Shown: positions 25,818 to 34,918, counted from the first letter of the stretch. The stretch is 64,000 nt of DNA from Lederbergia citri (GCF_018343625.1 NZ_JAGYPG010000002.1:973280-1037279), one strand, 5' to 3'. The notes: generated by a model from the sequence alone, not told the origin. Numbers and translations are program-made.

Positions 25818-26282
25818 TCAAGTTGAAATGGTATTTAAATCATTTAATAAAAGCTTTCTATTTTCAATATCCGTGATTTTTTCAACACAATCATAAGCTT
25901 GTTGCATCATTTCCTGACACATATCAAACTGCTTCAAAACAGAATACGACCTAGCTGCAGCTTCGTAGCCATATCCGATATAAAATGGATCGAGAGAAGC
26001 TTCTTTTCCTATTGTTATACAGCGTTTCGCATAGCCCAAAGCATTCTCACCTTGGCCTACTACAGTATATATACGTGAAAGCTGCCAATAGCCGATAGAA
26101 ATGTTTTGTTCAGTATGGTTTTCAACTTGAGTCCAATGCCAAAATGAACTATGGCAAAGATGAATCATTTCTTCTTTTTCCTCTGCAGAAAGTATTTCTT
26201 TATCTAGAAAGTCCCACACTTTGTTGAAACAGGATGCAGCTAATTGCTTGTGAGAAAATAATTGCGTTTCTTGGTTGTCCAT
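25818..26282 (-). CDS. Hypothetical TPR-like protein
   Basis: 154 residues, soluble and mostly helical. Segments IGYWQLSRIYTVVGQGENAL and GYGYEAAARSYSVLKQFD have the spacing of tetratricopeptide repeats (about 65-130). It starts with an ATG after GAAGGGGAT and lies 27 bp downstream of the metallopeptidase gene on the same strand, so it is probably co-transcribed. The function is unknown. Confidence 0.65.
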   Translation of the reverse strand: MDNQETQLFSHKQLAASCFNKVWDFLDKEILSAEEKEEMIHLCHSSFWHWTQVENHTEQNISIGYWQLSRIYTVVGQGENALGYAKRCITIGKEASLDPFYIGYGYEAAARSYSVLKQFDMCQEMMQQAYDCVEKITDIENRKLLLNDLNTIST

Positions 26283-26309
26283 CGCTTAATCCCCTTCTAA
26301 TTCAATTAA

Positions 26310-27890
26310 TCAAAAAAACTGCTTAATGAAGTATACAGGATTTAAATATTCTCCAGTTGCATTTTTGATTTTGTCATTCCACTGCAATGAAGCTCCGTAT
26401 AGGAAAAAATCATCTTTTAAAAACGTTCCGACTTCTGGCTTAAATAATTCTGATGAAATATTGGTCTCCATATAATTTTGCAGCTGAGATGCCATTAATT
26501 CGCCAAGTAAATATTCCTGATAAGTAGCAGGAGCTAGTGAAAAGTGCATTTTCGAAGCCCAGTCAGGGTAACTTGTATCTTCAGGTGGATTTATATATTG
26601 GATGTCCTTCACCATTTCCCACCATAATTGATTTAAGTCTTGATCTGGGTTTTCATACAATTCTTTCTCAAAAAAGGAAAACGTCATCATCCATCTGGCG
26701 GAAACTAGCATTTGACGTTGCAACATTTTTTCGATTGCTGGTAATTTGTCCATTAGTTTTTCTTCTTTTACTGCCAAGAAGCGTTTTTGCCATTCAACAT
26801 TTTTCGTAAGTCGCCCAAAGAACAAGGCTATTGCTTCGGTTGTTAATGAATGCGAATGAAACCTCAACATGAAAGGCAGGGTTTGATCAATATATTTGAA
26901 ATATGCTGCATGTCCAAACTCATGCAATAAGGCGGTTGCCCAATAAACGCTTTCATCAATATTGACGAGAACCCGTATATCACCTTCTCGATCAATATTA
27001 GTACAAAATCCAAAAGGGTTTTTATTTTCTCTAGGATACAAATCGCTTTTTAGAAGAATGTCATCAATATCTAACCCCATTGATTTGAAGGTATTCAATA
27101 CAACTTTTTCTAAATCCTTGCCCACATAAAATTGATCTACATCTACACCACTCACAGGTGGAGCTTCCTGAAAAAATGGATCTACATAATGCCAAGGACG
27201 AAGTTCCTCTTTCTTTATACCAAAAATTTTAGCTCGTTCTTCGTCTATTTCCTCTTTCATTATTCGGAATGGCTCGTCCGATAAATTTTTCAGTAGCTTA
27301 AAAATTTCAAAAACCGTATTAGTATCCAGTTCCCGCGTTGAAAAACTCATTTCATAAAAATTACCATACCCTAATGCTCGTGCATCTTCATTCCGTTTAT
27401 GTATTAATTTCAAAAGATCTTGTTCTATTTTCTTCCCTATTTGCTTACTAGCGAGCCAAGCTTCTTTTCTTTCTTCATTTTGGTTACTATTTTTAAGAAT
27501 AGATAAAAGGTCATTATTCGTTACTTGTTTTCCTGAAAGTATTGGACGGTATGTATTAAAAACATGAGAAATATTCTTTTCAAGTTCTAACGTTTTGGCC
27601 AGTTCACCTTGATCCAGTTGATTTTTCACCATTTTATTATATAAATCGTCTAGTTGGCGTGACTGTAATTGAGTAAGATGTTGCTCTTTTTTAAAGGCAA
27701 TAACTTTTTCATATGCCTCTTGATCCGCAAAATGAGCAAAATATTCCTTTAGTGCCTGCTCATGTTTGTCGCTCCATTCTTTGTTGCCTGTTGTTGCTGC
27801 CATCCAGTGATTGAATAGAACGGGTTTATATAGATTCTGTATAGAATAGTTTTGATTATAAAGAAATTCTTCGACTTTATGGGATGACAT
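26310..27890 (-). CDS. M2/M3-like zinc metallopeptidase
   Basis: About 526 residues. The gluzincin motif HEFGHA (about 340) with downstream Glu in TTEAIALFFG is complete, so zinc binding and peptidase activity are expected. The overall look (RNEDARALGYGNFYEM, DESVYWATALLHEFGHAAYF) is that of the angiotensin-converting-enzyme-like M2 and oligoendopeptidase M3 group. No signal peptide, so it acts in the cytoplasm on oligopeptides. The ATG at 27890 follows GGGGGAG; the upstream in-frame start adds only eight residues and lacks a site. Confidence 0.85.
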   Translation of the reverse strand: MSSHKVEEFLYNQNYSIQNLYKPVLFNHWMAATTGNKEWSDKHEQALKEYFAHFADQEAYEKVIAFKKEQHLTQLQSRQLDDLYNKMVKNQLDQGELAKTLELEKNISHVFNTYRPILSGKQVTNNDLLSILKNSNQNEERKEAWLASKQIGKKIEQDLLKLIHKRNEDARALGYGNFYEMSFSTRELDTNTVFEIFKLLKNLSDEPFRIMKEEIDEERAKIFGIKKEELRPWHYVDPFFQEAPPVSGVDVDQFYVGKDLEKVVLNTFKSMGLDIDDILLKSDLYPRENKNPFGFCTNIDREGDIRVLVNIDESVYWATALLHEFGHAAYFKYIDQTLPFMLRFHSHSLTTEAIALFFGRLTKNVEWQKRFLAVKEEKLMDKLPAIEKMLQRQMLVSARWMMTFSFFEKELYENPDQDLNQLWWEMVKDIQYINPPEDTSYPDWASKMHFSLAPATYQEYLLGELMASQLQNYMETNISSELFKPEVGTFLKDDFFLYGASLQWNDKIKNATGEYLNPVYFIKQFF

Positions 27891-27949
27891 TGAAGCTCCC
27901 CCTAATCCCAGCAAGTTTTATCACATTATAACATAGGTTTTTTGCATCA

Positions 27950-28001
27950 AAAAAATAAGCCATGCATCCTCTCTTCAAAATATCAAGAGATAATGCATAG
28001 C
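27950..28001 (-). terminator. Rho-independent terminator
   Basis: Read on the minus strand, GCTATGCAT.ATCTCTTG and a matching AGAGAGGATGCATGGC arm form an 18-bp imperfect stem followed by TTATTTTTTT. It ends the APH-like kinase gene upstream. Confidence 0.85.
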
Positions 28002-28024
28002 TAAAGTATACAAAAAAGTGGCGA

Positions 28025-28831
28025 TTAATTTTTTAGTAATGAATCTCTTATCCTATTTAACAAAAACTGCTTTTCACCATCCGGAATTCCTTCCGTCAAC
28101 CTAGCTGCCATTACTGGTAAAAGCCACTCTGCAATATTCACTTTTGATATATTGGCAAGCTTTATGTATGAATTTAAATAAGCTCTAACAAACACATTTC
28201 TCACTAATTGAATTAATATTTTCGTTGCTTTTGGCATGTCTTGTGGAAGGAAAGAAAACTTCATAATAATGAGGGTTCTCGCTACATCACCCGCTGGATT
28301 ACCTGAAGTACATGTCATCCAATCCAGTATTTTTGCTTCACCATTTTGAAAAGTGATGTTATCGCTGTGATAATCTCCATGACAAATCTTATTATCATCT
28401 GGTAAGTCTCGTAGCTTCTCCAAAATAATTTTCTTTTCTTCTAAATTTAATAGATTAGTATATGTAATATTTTTTGAAAGATACTCTTTTTGTGAAGGTA
28501 GATTGTCAGCGATTTTAGTATGGTATAAAGCCTGTAACTTTGCAAAATTTGATGCATGCTTCAAAACGAGTAAGGGCTTCGAGCTTAACATTTGAGTAAA
28601 GTTTTTCCCTACTATTCTTTCATAAACAATCCCAATTCTATCATTTATCTTTTCCATACTTTTGGTAGTTGGAGCTGGAATACCTAATTCATTTATCAAT
28701 TTACTATTTTCAAATTCTCTTTTAACCCATTCCAATGGGATCGTATCATAAAATAACTTGATTACATCTTTTTTACCGAATTCATATACTTCAGCTGTAT
28801 TCCCTTTTCCTATTATTTTCTCTAAAAGCAT
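28025..28831 (-). CDS. Aminoglycoside phosphotransferase-family kinase
   Basis: About 268 residues with the APH kinase fold. The glycine-rich nucleotide loop is IGKGNTAEVYEFG, the phosphate-binding Lys is in DVIKLF, the catalytic loop is HGDYHSDNITF (Asp about 157-159) and the metal-binding Asp is in KILDWM. Many family members phosphorylate small molecules other than aminoglycosides. The ATG at 28831 is preferred because TGGTGACG lies upstream. The gene is monocistronic and followed by a terminator. Confidence 0.85.
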   Translation of the reverse strand: MLLEKIIGKGNTAEVYEFGKKDVIKLFYDTIPLEWVKREFENSKLINELGIPAPTTKSMEKINDRIGIVYERIVGKNFTQMLSSKPLLVLKHASNFAKLQALYHTKIADNLPSQKEYLSKNITYTNLLNLEEKKIILEKLRDLPDDNKICHGDYHSDNITFQNGEAKILDWMTCTSGNPAGDVARTLIIMKFSFLPQDMPKATKILIQLVRNVFVRAYLNSYIKLANISKVNIAEWLLPVMAARLTEGIPDGEKQFLLNRIRDSLLKN

Positions 28832-28897
28832 GTCGTCACCACATTCCATTATTCTTGGATATTTTACCTAACCAACTTACATTATTCTTCTTAAATT

Positions 28898-29089
28898 CTA
28901 GAGATTCCTCCTCAAAATCTTGAAATGTTGTTTTGTTGGAGGGTTCAAGTACAATGAACATGCGAAAAACATGTTAGTTGGCCGATTTGAGCGTTTAAAG
29001 TGCCCATACTTATTCAAAAACCCACGTTGACTAAACGATTTAGCATTCAAATTTCCAGTACCCATGCTAAAAGTGATAGCGTGTCCCAT
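28898..29089 (-). CDS. Possible small ORF or gene remnant
   Basis: About 63 codons starting MGHAITFSMGTGNLNAKSF and ending in a basic tail. No ribosome site is visible before the ATG, and it begins just past the hpaB-like terminator. The codon composition looks protein-like and the sequence vaguely recalls a recurrent Bacillaceae hypothetical, but I cannot assign it. It may be a decayed fragment. Confidence 0.3.
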   Translation of the reverse strand: MGHAITFSMGTGNLNAKSFSQRGFLNKYGHFKRSNRPTNMFFACSLYLNPPTKQHFKILRRNL

Positions 29090-29098
29090 TGATCTATA

Positions 29099-29121
29099 CA
29101 AAAAAAGAGGCTATTTGCCTC
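29099..29121 (-). terminator. Rho-independent terminator
   Basis: On the minus strand the stem GAGGC / GCCTC with a five-base loop is followed by seven or more T. It begins two bases after the hpaB-like stop codon. Confidence 0.85.
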
Positions 29122-29123
29122 CA

Positions 29124-30581
29124 TTATTCATTACTTTCATTTTTTAACTCTAAAAATTGACTAACAACATCCACATTATTTTGTTTCGGATAGCTATTAT
29201 ACAATTGACTGGATAAGCGAATGGGGTCGCCAAAGAAGTATCGCTCATATTGGATTTCTCTCGTTCCAAATGGACTCATTGTAAGTTCCCATGCCAAGCG
29301 GAATAGTTTTACTCGATCCTCAGCGGTCCTATTTGTAGCTTGCAGATATTTATCCAATTCTGGCCTTATCGGAGAGTCAAAATCATTTTCTGTTGGCAAT
29401 GATACCATCCCGCTAGCGCCAATTAATTGAATGATTTCGCAAAAGCGAGGATAAATCTTAGGAAAAATCGTACCGGCTACTTTCAAAGGTATAATGCTTG
29501 GACTCATATATCCCCACTCATCGATTTCTGCATCATTTTCCGATTTGTCCAATAGGGCTTTCATCGTTTCAAGTCCAATGATTACTTCAGAAAGCTTTTC
29601 TTGTATATGCTGGTATTCCTTCACATTGATTGTTTCAACCAATAGTTCCGCCACACCAAGAATAAATTCTGTCTTTACGATTTGTCTGATGACAGCTTGA
29701 TGGTAGGAGAAAGAATGAAAAGAACTTTTGAGGATGAAATCTGTTGCAGCATCACCGTTCTCGTAAAAAAAGACCCGCTCCCATGGTACTAAAACATTAT
29801 CAAAAACGACAATGGAGTCCATCTCTTCATACCTAGCGCTGAGTGGGTGATTGAATAGGGACTCGCCTCCTACAAAAGATTGTCTACAAATAAATTTAAG
29901 TCCCTTTGTATCAGAAGGGATGGAGAAACCAAACGCTTCATCAGATTCAAAAAAGATTCTTGGGGCGGAAAAAACCATTATTTCATCGGTTATTCCTCCT
30001 TGAGTAGCAAGAAGACGCGCACCTTTAATAACGAGGCCCTTTTCATTTTTTTTCACTACTTTAGCGGAAATAGGCTCTTTTGAAAAATCCATAACGAATT
30101 GTGAACGGTTTACTTGAGGAGTAATAAATGTATGAGCAAACGAAAGGTCTTGTTCCATCGCTCTTTCGTATAAGGTTTGAATATTTTCAGGAAAACAATT
30201 TTCTCTTTCCTTTAATATGGCAGCAGAGGCCGCAAAGCTCGTTAGCGCAGAGTTCATATAGTCGGGACTTCTCCCCATCATTCCATGTGTATGTCTTGCC
30301 CAATGTTCCATCATCGTTCTTCTTCTTTTTAAATCTGCTTTCGTTTTAGGCTGCAAATAGGACATGCCAATTCGTTCCGCTTTTCCTGGAATTGAAAATG
30401 TCATCTCGTCTTGAAGATTGGGTTTATGCTGCAAGTCATAAAGGGAAGCCTTTGTATGAATGATCCCTTTAAAGGCTGGATGTTCTGAGATTTTCCCCTC
30501 GACTTTTTTCCCGTTAAACCAAATTTCTGTTTTCCGTTGGTTTAGCCGGTCTATGAAGTCTTTTCCCGTAATGGCTCCCAC
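29124..30581 (-). CDS. 4-hydroxyphenylacetate 3-hydroxylase family (HpaB-like) oxygenase
   Basis: About 485 residues, a flavin-dependent monooxygenase that uses FADH2 from a separate reductase. The N-terminus MGAITGKDFIDRLN and the segments HARHTHGMMGRSPDYMN, ITPQVNRS and FVGGESLFNHPLS...DSIVVFDNVLVPWERVF are typical of HpaB/YoaI. The GTG at 30581 is preferred: AAGGAG lies eight bases upstream, whereas the GTG nine bases earlier overlaps that site. No reductase (HpaC) gene is adjacent, so it must use one encoded elsewhere. The aromatic substrate is not certain. Confidence 0.88.
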   Translation of the reverse strand: MGAITGKDFIDRLNQRKTEIWFNGKKVEGKISEHPAFKGIIHTKASLYDLQHKPNLQDEMTFSIPGKAERIGMSYLQPKTKADLKRRRTMMEHWARHTHGMMGRSPDYMNSALTSFAASAAILKERENCFPENIQTLYERAMEQDLSFAHTFITPQVNRSQFVMDFSKEPISAKVVKKNEKGLVIKGARLLATQGGITDEIMVFSAPRIFFESDEAFGFSIPSDTKGLKFICRQSFVGGESLFNHPLSARYEEMDSIVVFDNVLVPWERVFFYENGDAATDFILKSSFHSFSYHQAVIRQIVKTEFILGVAELLVETINVKEYQHIQEKLSEVIIGLETMKALLDKSENDAEIDEWGYMSPSIIPLKVAGTIFPKIYPRFCEIIQLIGASGMVSLPTENDFDSPIRPELDKYLQATNRTAEDRVKLFRLAWELTMSPFGTREIQYERYFFGDPIRLSSQLYNSYPKQNNVDVVSQFLELKNESNE

Positions 30582-30743
30582 TTTTAACACTCCTTCTCCA
30601 AAGTAAAATACAAAAAAAAAAACGACCTGCTTTGGTATGTTTTATTGTATTAAAAAGAGTGTAAGTCGGTTCTATGTTTTTTTAATGGAAAACCTGTTTT
30701 TCAAAGTAATTGATTTTCTCTACCTTAATCTTATTTTTCAAAC

Positions 30744-31517
30744 TCATTTAGGATGTTTTCTGCAAACACATACCATGAGTGGGCTATCCGCTTTGAAAGG
30801 ACTTAAATCAAAATTCCCGTACATCTTTTCTAATGTAAATCCATTATAGTAAAGTAAGCTTTCAAGCTCTTGAGGAAAAAAGTAACGAATGGCGAAAGGT
30901 TCTTTTGTTTCGATCACATTAGTCGGATCCTTCCATTTGCGATTTGTAAACGTATAGAGCTCCAATTGATTTTTGTGATCATACGAACGGTGAAACGTAC
31001 TGCTCCCATGAAACCCATCTTTGTCTACATAAGAACCAGCATCCTTTTCAATATCTTGATCAGCTGCTAAACGTGAAAGAACTGGATTCCTTGTTTCAAA
31101 CGCGAATAACCCTTCTTGATCAAGATGTTTATGTACGGTCCGAAGTAATCCCTCTTGGGATTCTCTGTCCAAAAAATGTTGAAAAGAGTTTCCCGTCGTA
31201 TAAATCATCTTGTACTTCTTCTCTATTTCAAAATCTCTTATATCAGCATGAATCCAATTTATCGAAACATCTTGATCTGATGATTTCCTTCTTGCGACTT
31301 CTAACATTTCAATCGTTATATCAACACCAGTCAAATCGTATCCTTGCTTAGCCAGTGGAATTGTTAGTCTCCCTGTCCCACATGCAATATCTAAAATTGG
31401 ACCATCAGATTGGTGAGCAAGATCAGAGAAAAACTTTTCTTCCAGTTCATCAAGATCATTCAATTGATCATAAACAACAGCATCGCGATACCCATCTAAA
31501 TTATCGAAATCTATCAT
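30744..31517 (-). CDS. Class I SAM-dependent methyltransferase
   Basis: 257 residues. The SAM-binding motif I is ILDIACGTGRLTIPLA (about 41-56), followed by the acidic GVDITIEMLEVAR and motif IV region MIYTTGNSFQHF. The C-terminal sheet resembles small-molecule methyltransferases. The ATG follows TAAGGAGG. It is alone; the substrate is unknown. Confidence 0.88.
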   Translation of the reverse strand: MIDFDNLDGYRDAVVYDQLNDLDELEEKFFSDLAHQSDGPILDIACGTGRLTIPLAKQGYDLTGVDITIEMLEVARRKSSDQDVSINWIHADIRDFEIEKKYKMIYTTGNSFQHFLDRESQEGLLRTVHKHLDQEGLFAFETRNPVLSRLAADQDIEKDAGSYVDKDGFHGSSTFHRSYDHKNQLELYTFTNRKWKDPTNVIETKEPFAIRYFFPQELESLLYYNGFTLEKMYGNFDLSPFKADSPLMVCVCRKHPK

Positions 31518-31669
31518 TATTAACCTCCTTATTTTCCTTATCCTTAATTCCGTAATTCTAGAGAAAGTTAATTATTCCTCCTAATTATCAAAATATTACT
31601 TTATAGATGTCCCTAATGTGCAAATTTTTGTTATAATTTGGAAAAGTGAAGGGGCTGGTAAAAAAATGA

Positions 31670-32503
31670 GTGGGATTAGAAACTAAACATTATGAAAGAG
31701 ACTTAGCAATTCCGAAGCATCGTGAGGAATTATTAGATGCAATCCAAAAAGATTTAAAAAACGATGCTAATGTCCTAGCAGTATATTATGGAGGTTCTAT
31801 TGGGAATGAAAATACGGACTTATACTCGGATATTGATCTGCGCATTGTTGTCAAAGATGATGTGTTTGAAGAGTATAGGCTAAACAAAAAACAGAGAGCG
31901 ACCAATTGGGGAAAAGTATTATTTTTTGAAGATTTTCCTTGGGCTTCACACAGCATAGCTCATTATCATTCTTTTATTAAAGTTGACAGTTTTTATTATA
32001 AAACTCGAGATTTACAGCCGCCAGTATGGCTTCAAAATATTAAAATTGTTCATGATACCGATAATCTGATGAAAGACATTCTTGAAGAGTCAATGAAGCT
32101 ATCTTATCAACCTAATGTTCAAGAGGTAGAAATTTGGAGAACCAAATTTTTTGCATCCGTACAAGAGGCCTATCGAAGAATAATGAGAAAAGAAATATAC
32201 TATGCTCTACACTTCCTTGATAACCTAAGATTATCGATGGTAGCAGCCTGGTTCATGGATGCCGGAATCCAACCTAACACCTTTGGAGATTGGGCAAAAT
32301 TAGAAGGTGACAGAAGTAAATTGCTTGATTGGCAACTAGAGCTACTTGAAAAATGGCATAGTAATAGAGACCCGAACAACATAATGAACGTCATTAAAAG
32401 TATCATCCCTGAATTTATAAAGGTGCATGAAAGTTTATGTGTTAAGGTCCGGATTGAAGAAAATTCTGAATGGGTCGATGAAATTTTTAAAATGGTTATA
32501 TAA
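31670..32503 (+). CDS. Nucleotidyltransferase-fold protein
   Basis: 277 residues. The active-site pattern YYGGSIGNENTDLYSDIDLRIVV (GS...DxD, about 41-63) marks the pol-beta nucleotidyltransferase fold. The rest is helical, as in aminoglycoside adenylyltransferase-like proteins. The start is a GTG at 31670; an out-of-frame ATG four bases earlier would give only a six-residue peptide. The nearest purine-rich site (GAAGGGG) is rather far from the GTG, so translation may be weak or start elsewhere. It ends at a shared terminator. Confidence 0.78.
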   Translation: MGLETKHYERDLAIPKHREELLDAIQKDLKNDANVLAVYYGGSIGNENTDLYSDIDLRIVVKDDVFEEYRLNKKQRATNWGKVLFFEDFPWASHSIAHYHSFIKVDSFYYKTRDLQPPVWLQNIKIVHDTDNLMKDILEESMKLSYQPNVQEVEIWRTKFFASVQEAYRRIMRKEIYYALHFLDNLRLSMVAAWFMDAGIQPNTFGDWAKLEGDRSKLLDWQLELLEKWHSNRDPNNIMNVIKSIIPEFIKVHESLCVKVRIEENSEWVDEIFKMVI

Positions 32504-32510
32504 ATATCAA

Positions 32511-32535
32511 TAAAGGGCAGATTTAACTGCCCTTT
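32511..32535. terminator. Bidirectional terminator
   Basis: A perfect 9-bp stem (AAAGGGCAG / CTGCCCTTT) with a 5-nt loop lies between convergent genes. Both arms end in A/T runs. Confidence 0.88.
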
Positions 32536-32543
32536 GATTGCCT

Positions 32544-33704
32544 TTATTTTTCCCAATTCCAAAATCCAACTTCATCCACTTCGATAGTACTGATTTCTTT
32601 CTCATTTTTCAGCTTCAATATCTCTTTTGTAGGACCAGTAACAACAACACCATAATGTTTTATTCCATTTTTCTCAAGATAATGAAGTTTATTTTCGAGA
32701 TCTAATTTCCTGCCTTGATACAACTTATTTGCCATTTTTTCATTTTTTTCAAGGAAACGAAGTGTTTTTAAAAATTGTTTATGCAACATCTCGCTGTCGC
32801 CTTCTTGATAACTTGGGGATGAATGGCCTTCCATGATTATTTTTCCAAATAGAAATCCTTTTTTTTCTTCCCTAGAATCTAGTTCCATATCGTCCTCATG
32901 CCAGATAGGGGTACTCGGGAAACCAATTGGGTCAAAAATGACACCACCATCCATACTTGATTCTTCATCATTATCTCCTGTATCCACTGCAAACCAAGAG
33001 ATATCTAAATCCTTTTCACCTAAAAGGTGAAAAACCTCATCTGTACTTTCCATCTTGTTAAAAGAAACGTAAGCCGATACAACCGTTCCTTCAGGAAGCT
33101 TTTCTAGTCTATCCCACTCCGACATCCCGCTTTCAAACCCTGGATACGTAAATATTGGTTGATTTTGTGATACATTCCCAATGTAATTTCTTTCAGGAAA
33201 ACTCATTAATGAAAAAAGGAAATTAACTTTTAACTCTCCTACTTTCATTGTTTCATGGCCTACCCTTTTCCTAAGATCCCTCTCCATCTCAACTCTAAAA
33301 AACGGTTTTACATTTGTACTTGTGCCTCCAGAATCTCCATATGGTTCTGTAACAGTTAATGTGTAGTCAATAACTTTTGCAATAACATCGGCCCGATCCG
33401 GTTCTCCCCATGAATAATAAACAGCGGATAAAATGGATGAGACAATCATGACAAGAATAAAGATTCCTAATGCTGTTAAAGCTGTTTGAAAGCGCGCCTT
33501 CCACTTACTTCTTTTGAGAATCTTTATTTGTTTTTTTTCATTGATCGGGATTGTTGGCGGCGACTTTCTTTCATCAAGATGCTCTTGATACTGTTCCAGT
33601 TTCTCTAATTCCCTTTCAAATTCAGCTAACTCTTCCCCTTGCAATTCGCCATTCTCATAAGCCTCTAACTTATTTTTAAATTCATCACTCATCTTTTCAC
33701 TCAC
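32544..33704 (-). CDS. Anti-sigma factor, YhdL-like (sigma regulator N/C domains)
   Basis: 386 residues. A cytoplasmic acidic N-terminus (EFKNKLEAYENGELQGEELAEFEREL, about 7-32) should bind sigma. One membrane span lies at about 72-95, and a large extracytoplasmic domain follows with segments typical of the sigma-factor-regulator C-terminal domain (EGTVVSAYVSFNK, LEKNGIKHYGVVVTGPT). This matches the B. subtilis SigM anti-sigma YhdL in layout. It overlaps the sigma gene by 8 bp, so the pair is translationally coupled. It would hold the sigma factor at the membrane until cell-envelope stress. Confidence 0.85.
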   Translation of the reverse strand: MSEKMSDEFKNKLEAYENGELQGEELAEFERELEKLEQYQEHLDERKSPPTIPINEKKQIKILKRSKWKARFQTALTALGIFILVMIVSSILSAVYYSWGEPDRADVIAKVIDYTLTVTEPYGDSGGTSTNVKPFFRVEMERDLRKRVGHETMKVGELKVNFLFSLMSFPERNYIGNVSQNQPIFTYPGFESGMSEWDRLEKLPEGTVVSAYVSFNKMESTDEVFHLLGEKDLDISWFAVDTGDNDEESSMDGGVIFDPIGFPSTPIWHEDDMELDSREEKKGFLFGKIIMEGHSSPSYQEGDSEMLHKQFLKTLRFLEKNEKMANKLYQGRKLDLENKLHYLEKNGIKHYGVVVTGPTKEILKLKNEKEISTIEVDEVGFWNWEK

Positions 33705-34185
33705 CTTTTTTCCTTCTCATCGCTTGCCTGCCACGAAATAGCGCGACTTTATAGTTCGCTAAAGATACGTTCATGATCGTTGCGGCCTCTGCATAACTTA
33801 GTTCATGAAAATCATGCAACAATACAGCGTGCCTTTGCTTTTCCGGCAAATCCTCTAGTAAGCTAATAATTTCCTGAATATCTTCTTGAATGACTACCGT
33901 TTCTTCAGGTGTTTTCCTTCGATCAAATAACTTTGAGAAAAAGCCTTCTTGTTTCAGTTCAATACGCTTTTGTTTCCGATGATGATCAATAAAAGCATGA
34001 TAAGCTACTGTAAAAAGCCAAGACTTAATACTGGTATTTTCATAATCTTCCACATGTAAATATGCCCTCAAAAAGGTTTCTTGAACTAAATCTTCCGCCG
34101 TATGATGATCACGACAAAGTGAAAGGAGGAAACGATAGATGTCCTGAAAGTAAAAATTATAAATCGATTCTAATGATTCCTTCAT
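33697..34185 (-). CDS. ECF RNA polymerase sigma factor, SigM-like
   Basis: 162 residues. Region 2 is DIYRFLLSLCRDHHTAEDLVQETFLRAYLHV (about 15-45), with -10 recognition in WLFTVAYHAFIDHHRK. Region 4 is LPEKQRHAVLLHDFHELSYAEAATIMNVSLANYKVALFRGRQ. The wording is close to B. subtilis SigM. The ATG follows AAGGGAGGAG. An ECF-type promoter 22 bp upstream suggests autoregulation, and an anti-sigma gene overlaps its end. Other ECF groups (SigX, SigW) are possible, but the YhdL-like partner favours SigM. Confidence 0.88.
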   Translation of the reverse strand: MKESLESIYNFYFQDIYRFLLSLCRDHHTAEDLVQETFLRAYLHVEDYENTSIKSWLFTVAYHAFIDHHRKQKRIELKQEGFFSKLFDRRKTPEETVVIQEDIQEIISLLEDLPEKQRHAVLLHDFHELSYAEAATIMNVSLANYKVALFRGRQAMRRKKGE

Positions 34186-34207
34186 TTGCTCCTCCCTTCA
34201 CTAATAG

Positions 34208-34233
34208 CACGGATGAAAATTAAAAAAGTTACA
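34208..34233 (-). promoter_or_regulatory. Candidate ECF-sigma autoregulatory promoter
   Basis: On the minus strand TGTAAC (34228-34233) and CGTG (34208-34211) are separated by exactly 16 bp, close to the TGAAAC-N16-CGTC consensus of Bacillus extracytoplasmic sigma factors. It lies 22 bp before the sigma gene start. Confidence 0.6.
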
Positions 34234-34243
34234 CCCTTATCCT

Positions 34244-34274
34244 AAAAAAAACACCACTTCATTAAGAAGTAGTG
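34244..34274 (-). terminator. Rho-independent terminator
   Basis: On the minus strand CACTACTTC / GAAGTGGTG is followed by eight T. It ends the GyrI-like gene upstream and isolates it from the sigma gene. Confidence 0.9.
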
Positions 34275-34285
34275 CATTCCCTGCT

Positions 34286-34750
34286 CTATTCAACAGGTAT
34301 GTATATATCAATCTCACTGTCTTGCGTTTCAAGTGAGTGGATATCTTCCCAATATTCTATGTCAAATGGCCTTAATGCATAATTGTTAATACGTTCATAT
34401 GTGTTGCTAATTTCCGATTCTAAACCTACATGGACGAATTTCGCATACCTTCCCGCAGGTACTACATGAGTTATCATATCGCTCGGAATTTCTCCAAATG
34501 AAGAAACTTTGACGGCAATGATATTTTCAAAAGGTGTATCTGGAGTCCATCCACCAGCTGAGTAAAGCTGAATTAAATATATCCCATCTCCCTCACGATT
34601 TTCAACTTCATTTTTTCGTTCATCCAAATCCTCCCTTAATATCCCTACTGTCCTATTGGCAAGAATATTATTAAGACTTTCCTTTACTGAAAAACCAACT
34701 AACCGAATTTCATCTTTTTCTAAAATCTCTACTTGGGATGTAGTCATCAT
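34286..34750 (-). CDS. GyrI-like/AraC effector-binding domain protein
   Basis: About 155 residues with a stand-alone GyrI-like small-molecule-binding domain. The pattern of an N-terminal VEILEKDEIRLVGFSV strand, then HVVPAGRYAKFVHVG and a final DIEYWEDIHS...DIYIPV is characteristic. There is no DNA-binding part. The ATG at 34750 (or the next codon, 34747) follows GAGGAG. Possible roles are ligand sequestration or hydrolysis. A terminator follows. Confidence 0.82.
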   Translation of the reverse strand: MMTTSQVEILEKDEIRLVGFSVKESLNNILANRTVGILREDLDERKNEVENREGDGIYLIQLYSAGGWTPDTPFENIIAVKVSSFGEIPSDMITHVVPAGRYAKFVHVGLESEISNTYERINNYALRPFDIEYWEDIHSLETQDSEIDIYIPVE

Positions 34751-34756
34751 ATCCAC

Positions 34757-34918
34757 TCCTCGAAAGATAATATTGTTATAGTTCTTCTTTAATAATGAAA
34801 TCCCTCTATTTTCAAAAAATTTACATATATATTACATTTCTTCAATCGAAAATTAATATCCATTGGGTAATCTTTAAGTACGAAGTATCATTCTACTCAT
34901 ATTGGAGTGTGAAATGAA
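34757..34918. other. Gene-free stretch
   Basis: It is the first part of a 509-bp gap (34757-35265). I see no gene in it. The rest of the gap holds the small ORF and terminator listed next, then about 260 bp of plain AT-rich sequence up to 35265. Confidence 0.4.

Noticed and set aside
23969..32503. Defence or resistance island formed by nucleotidyltransferases, APH kinase and GNATs
   Set aside because: The genes are separated by terminators, lie on both strands and have no mobile-element borders; similar scattered genes are ordinary in Bacillus genomes.
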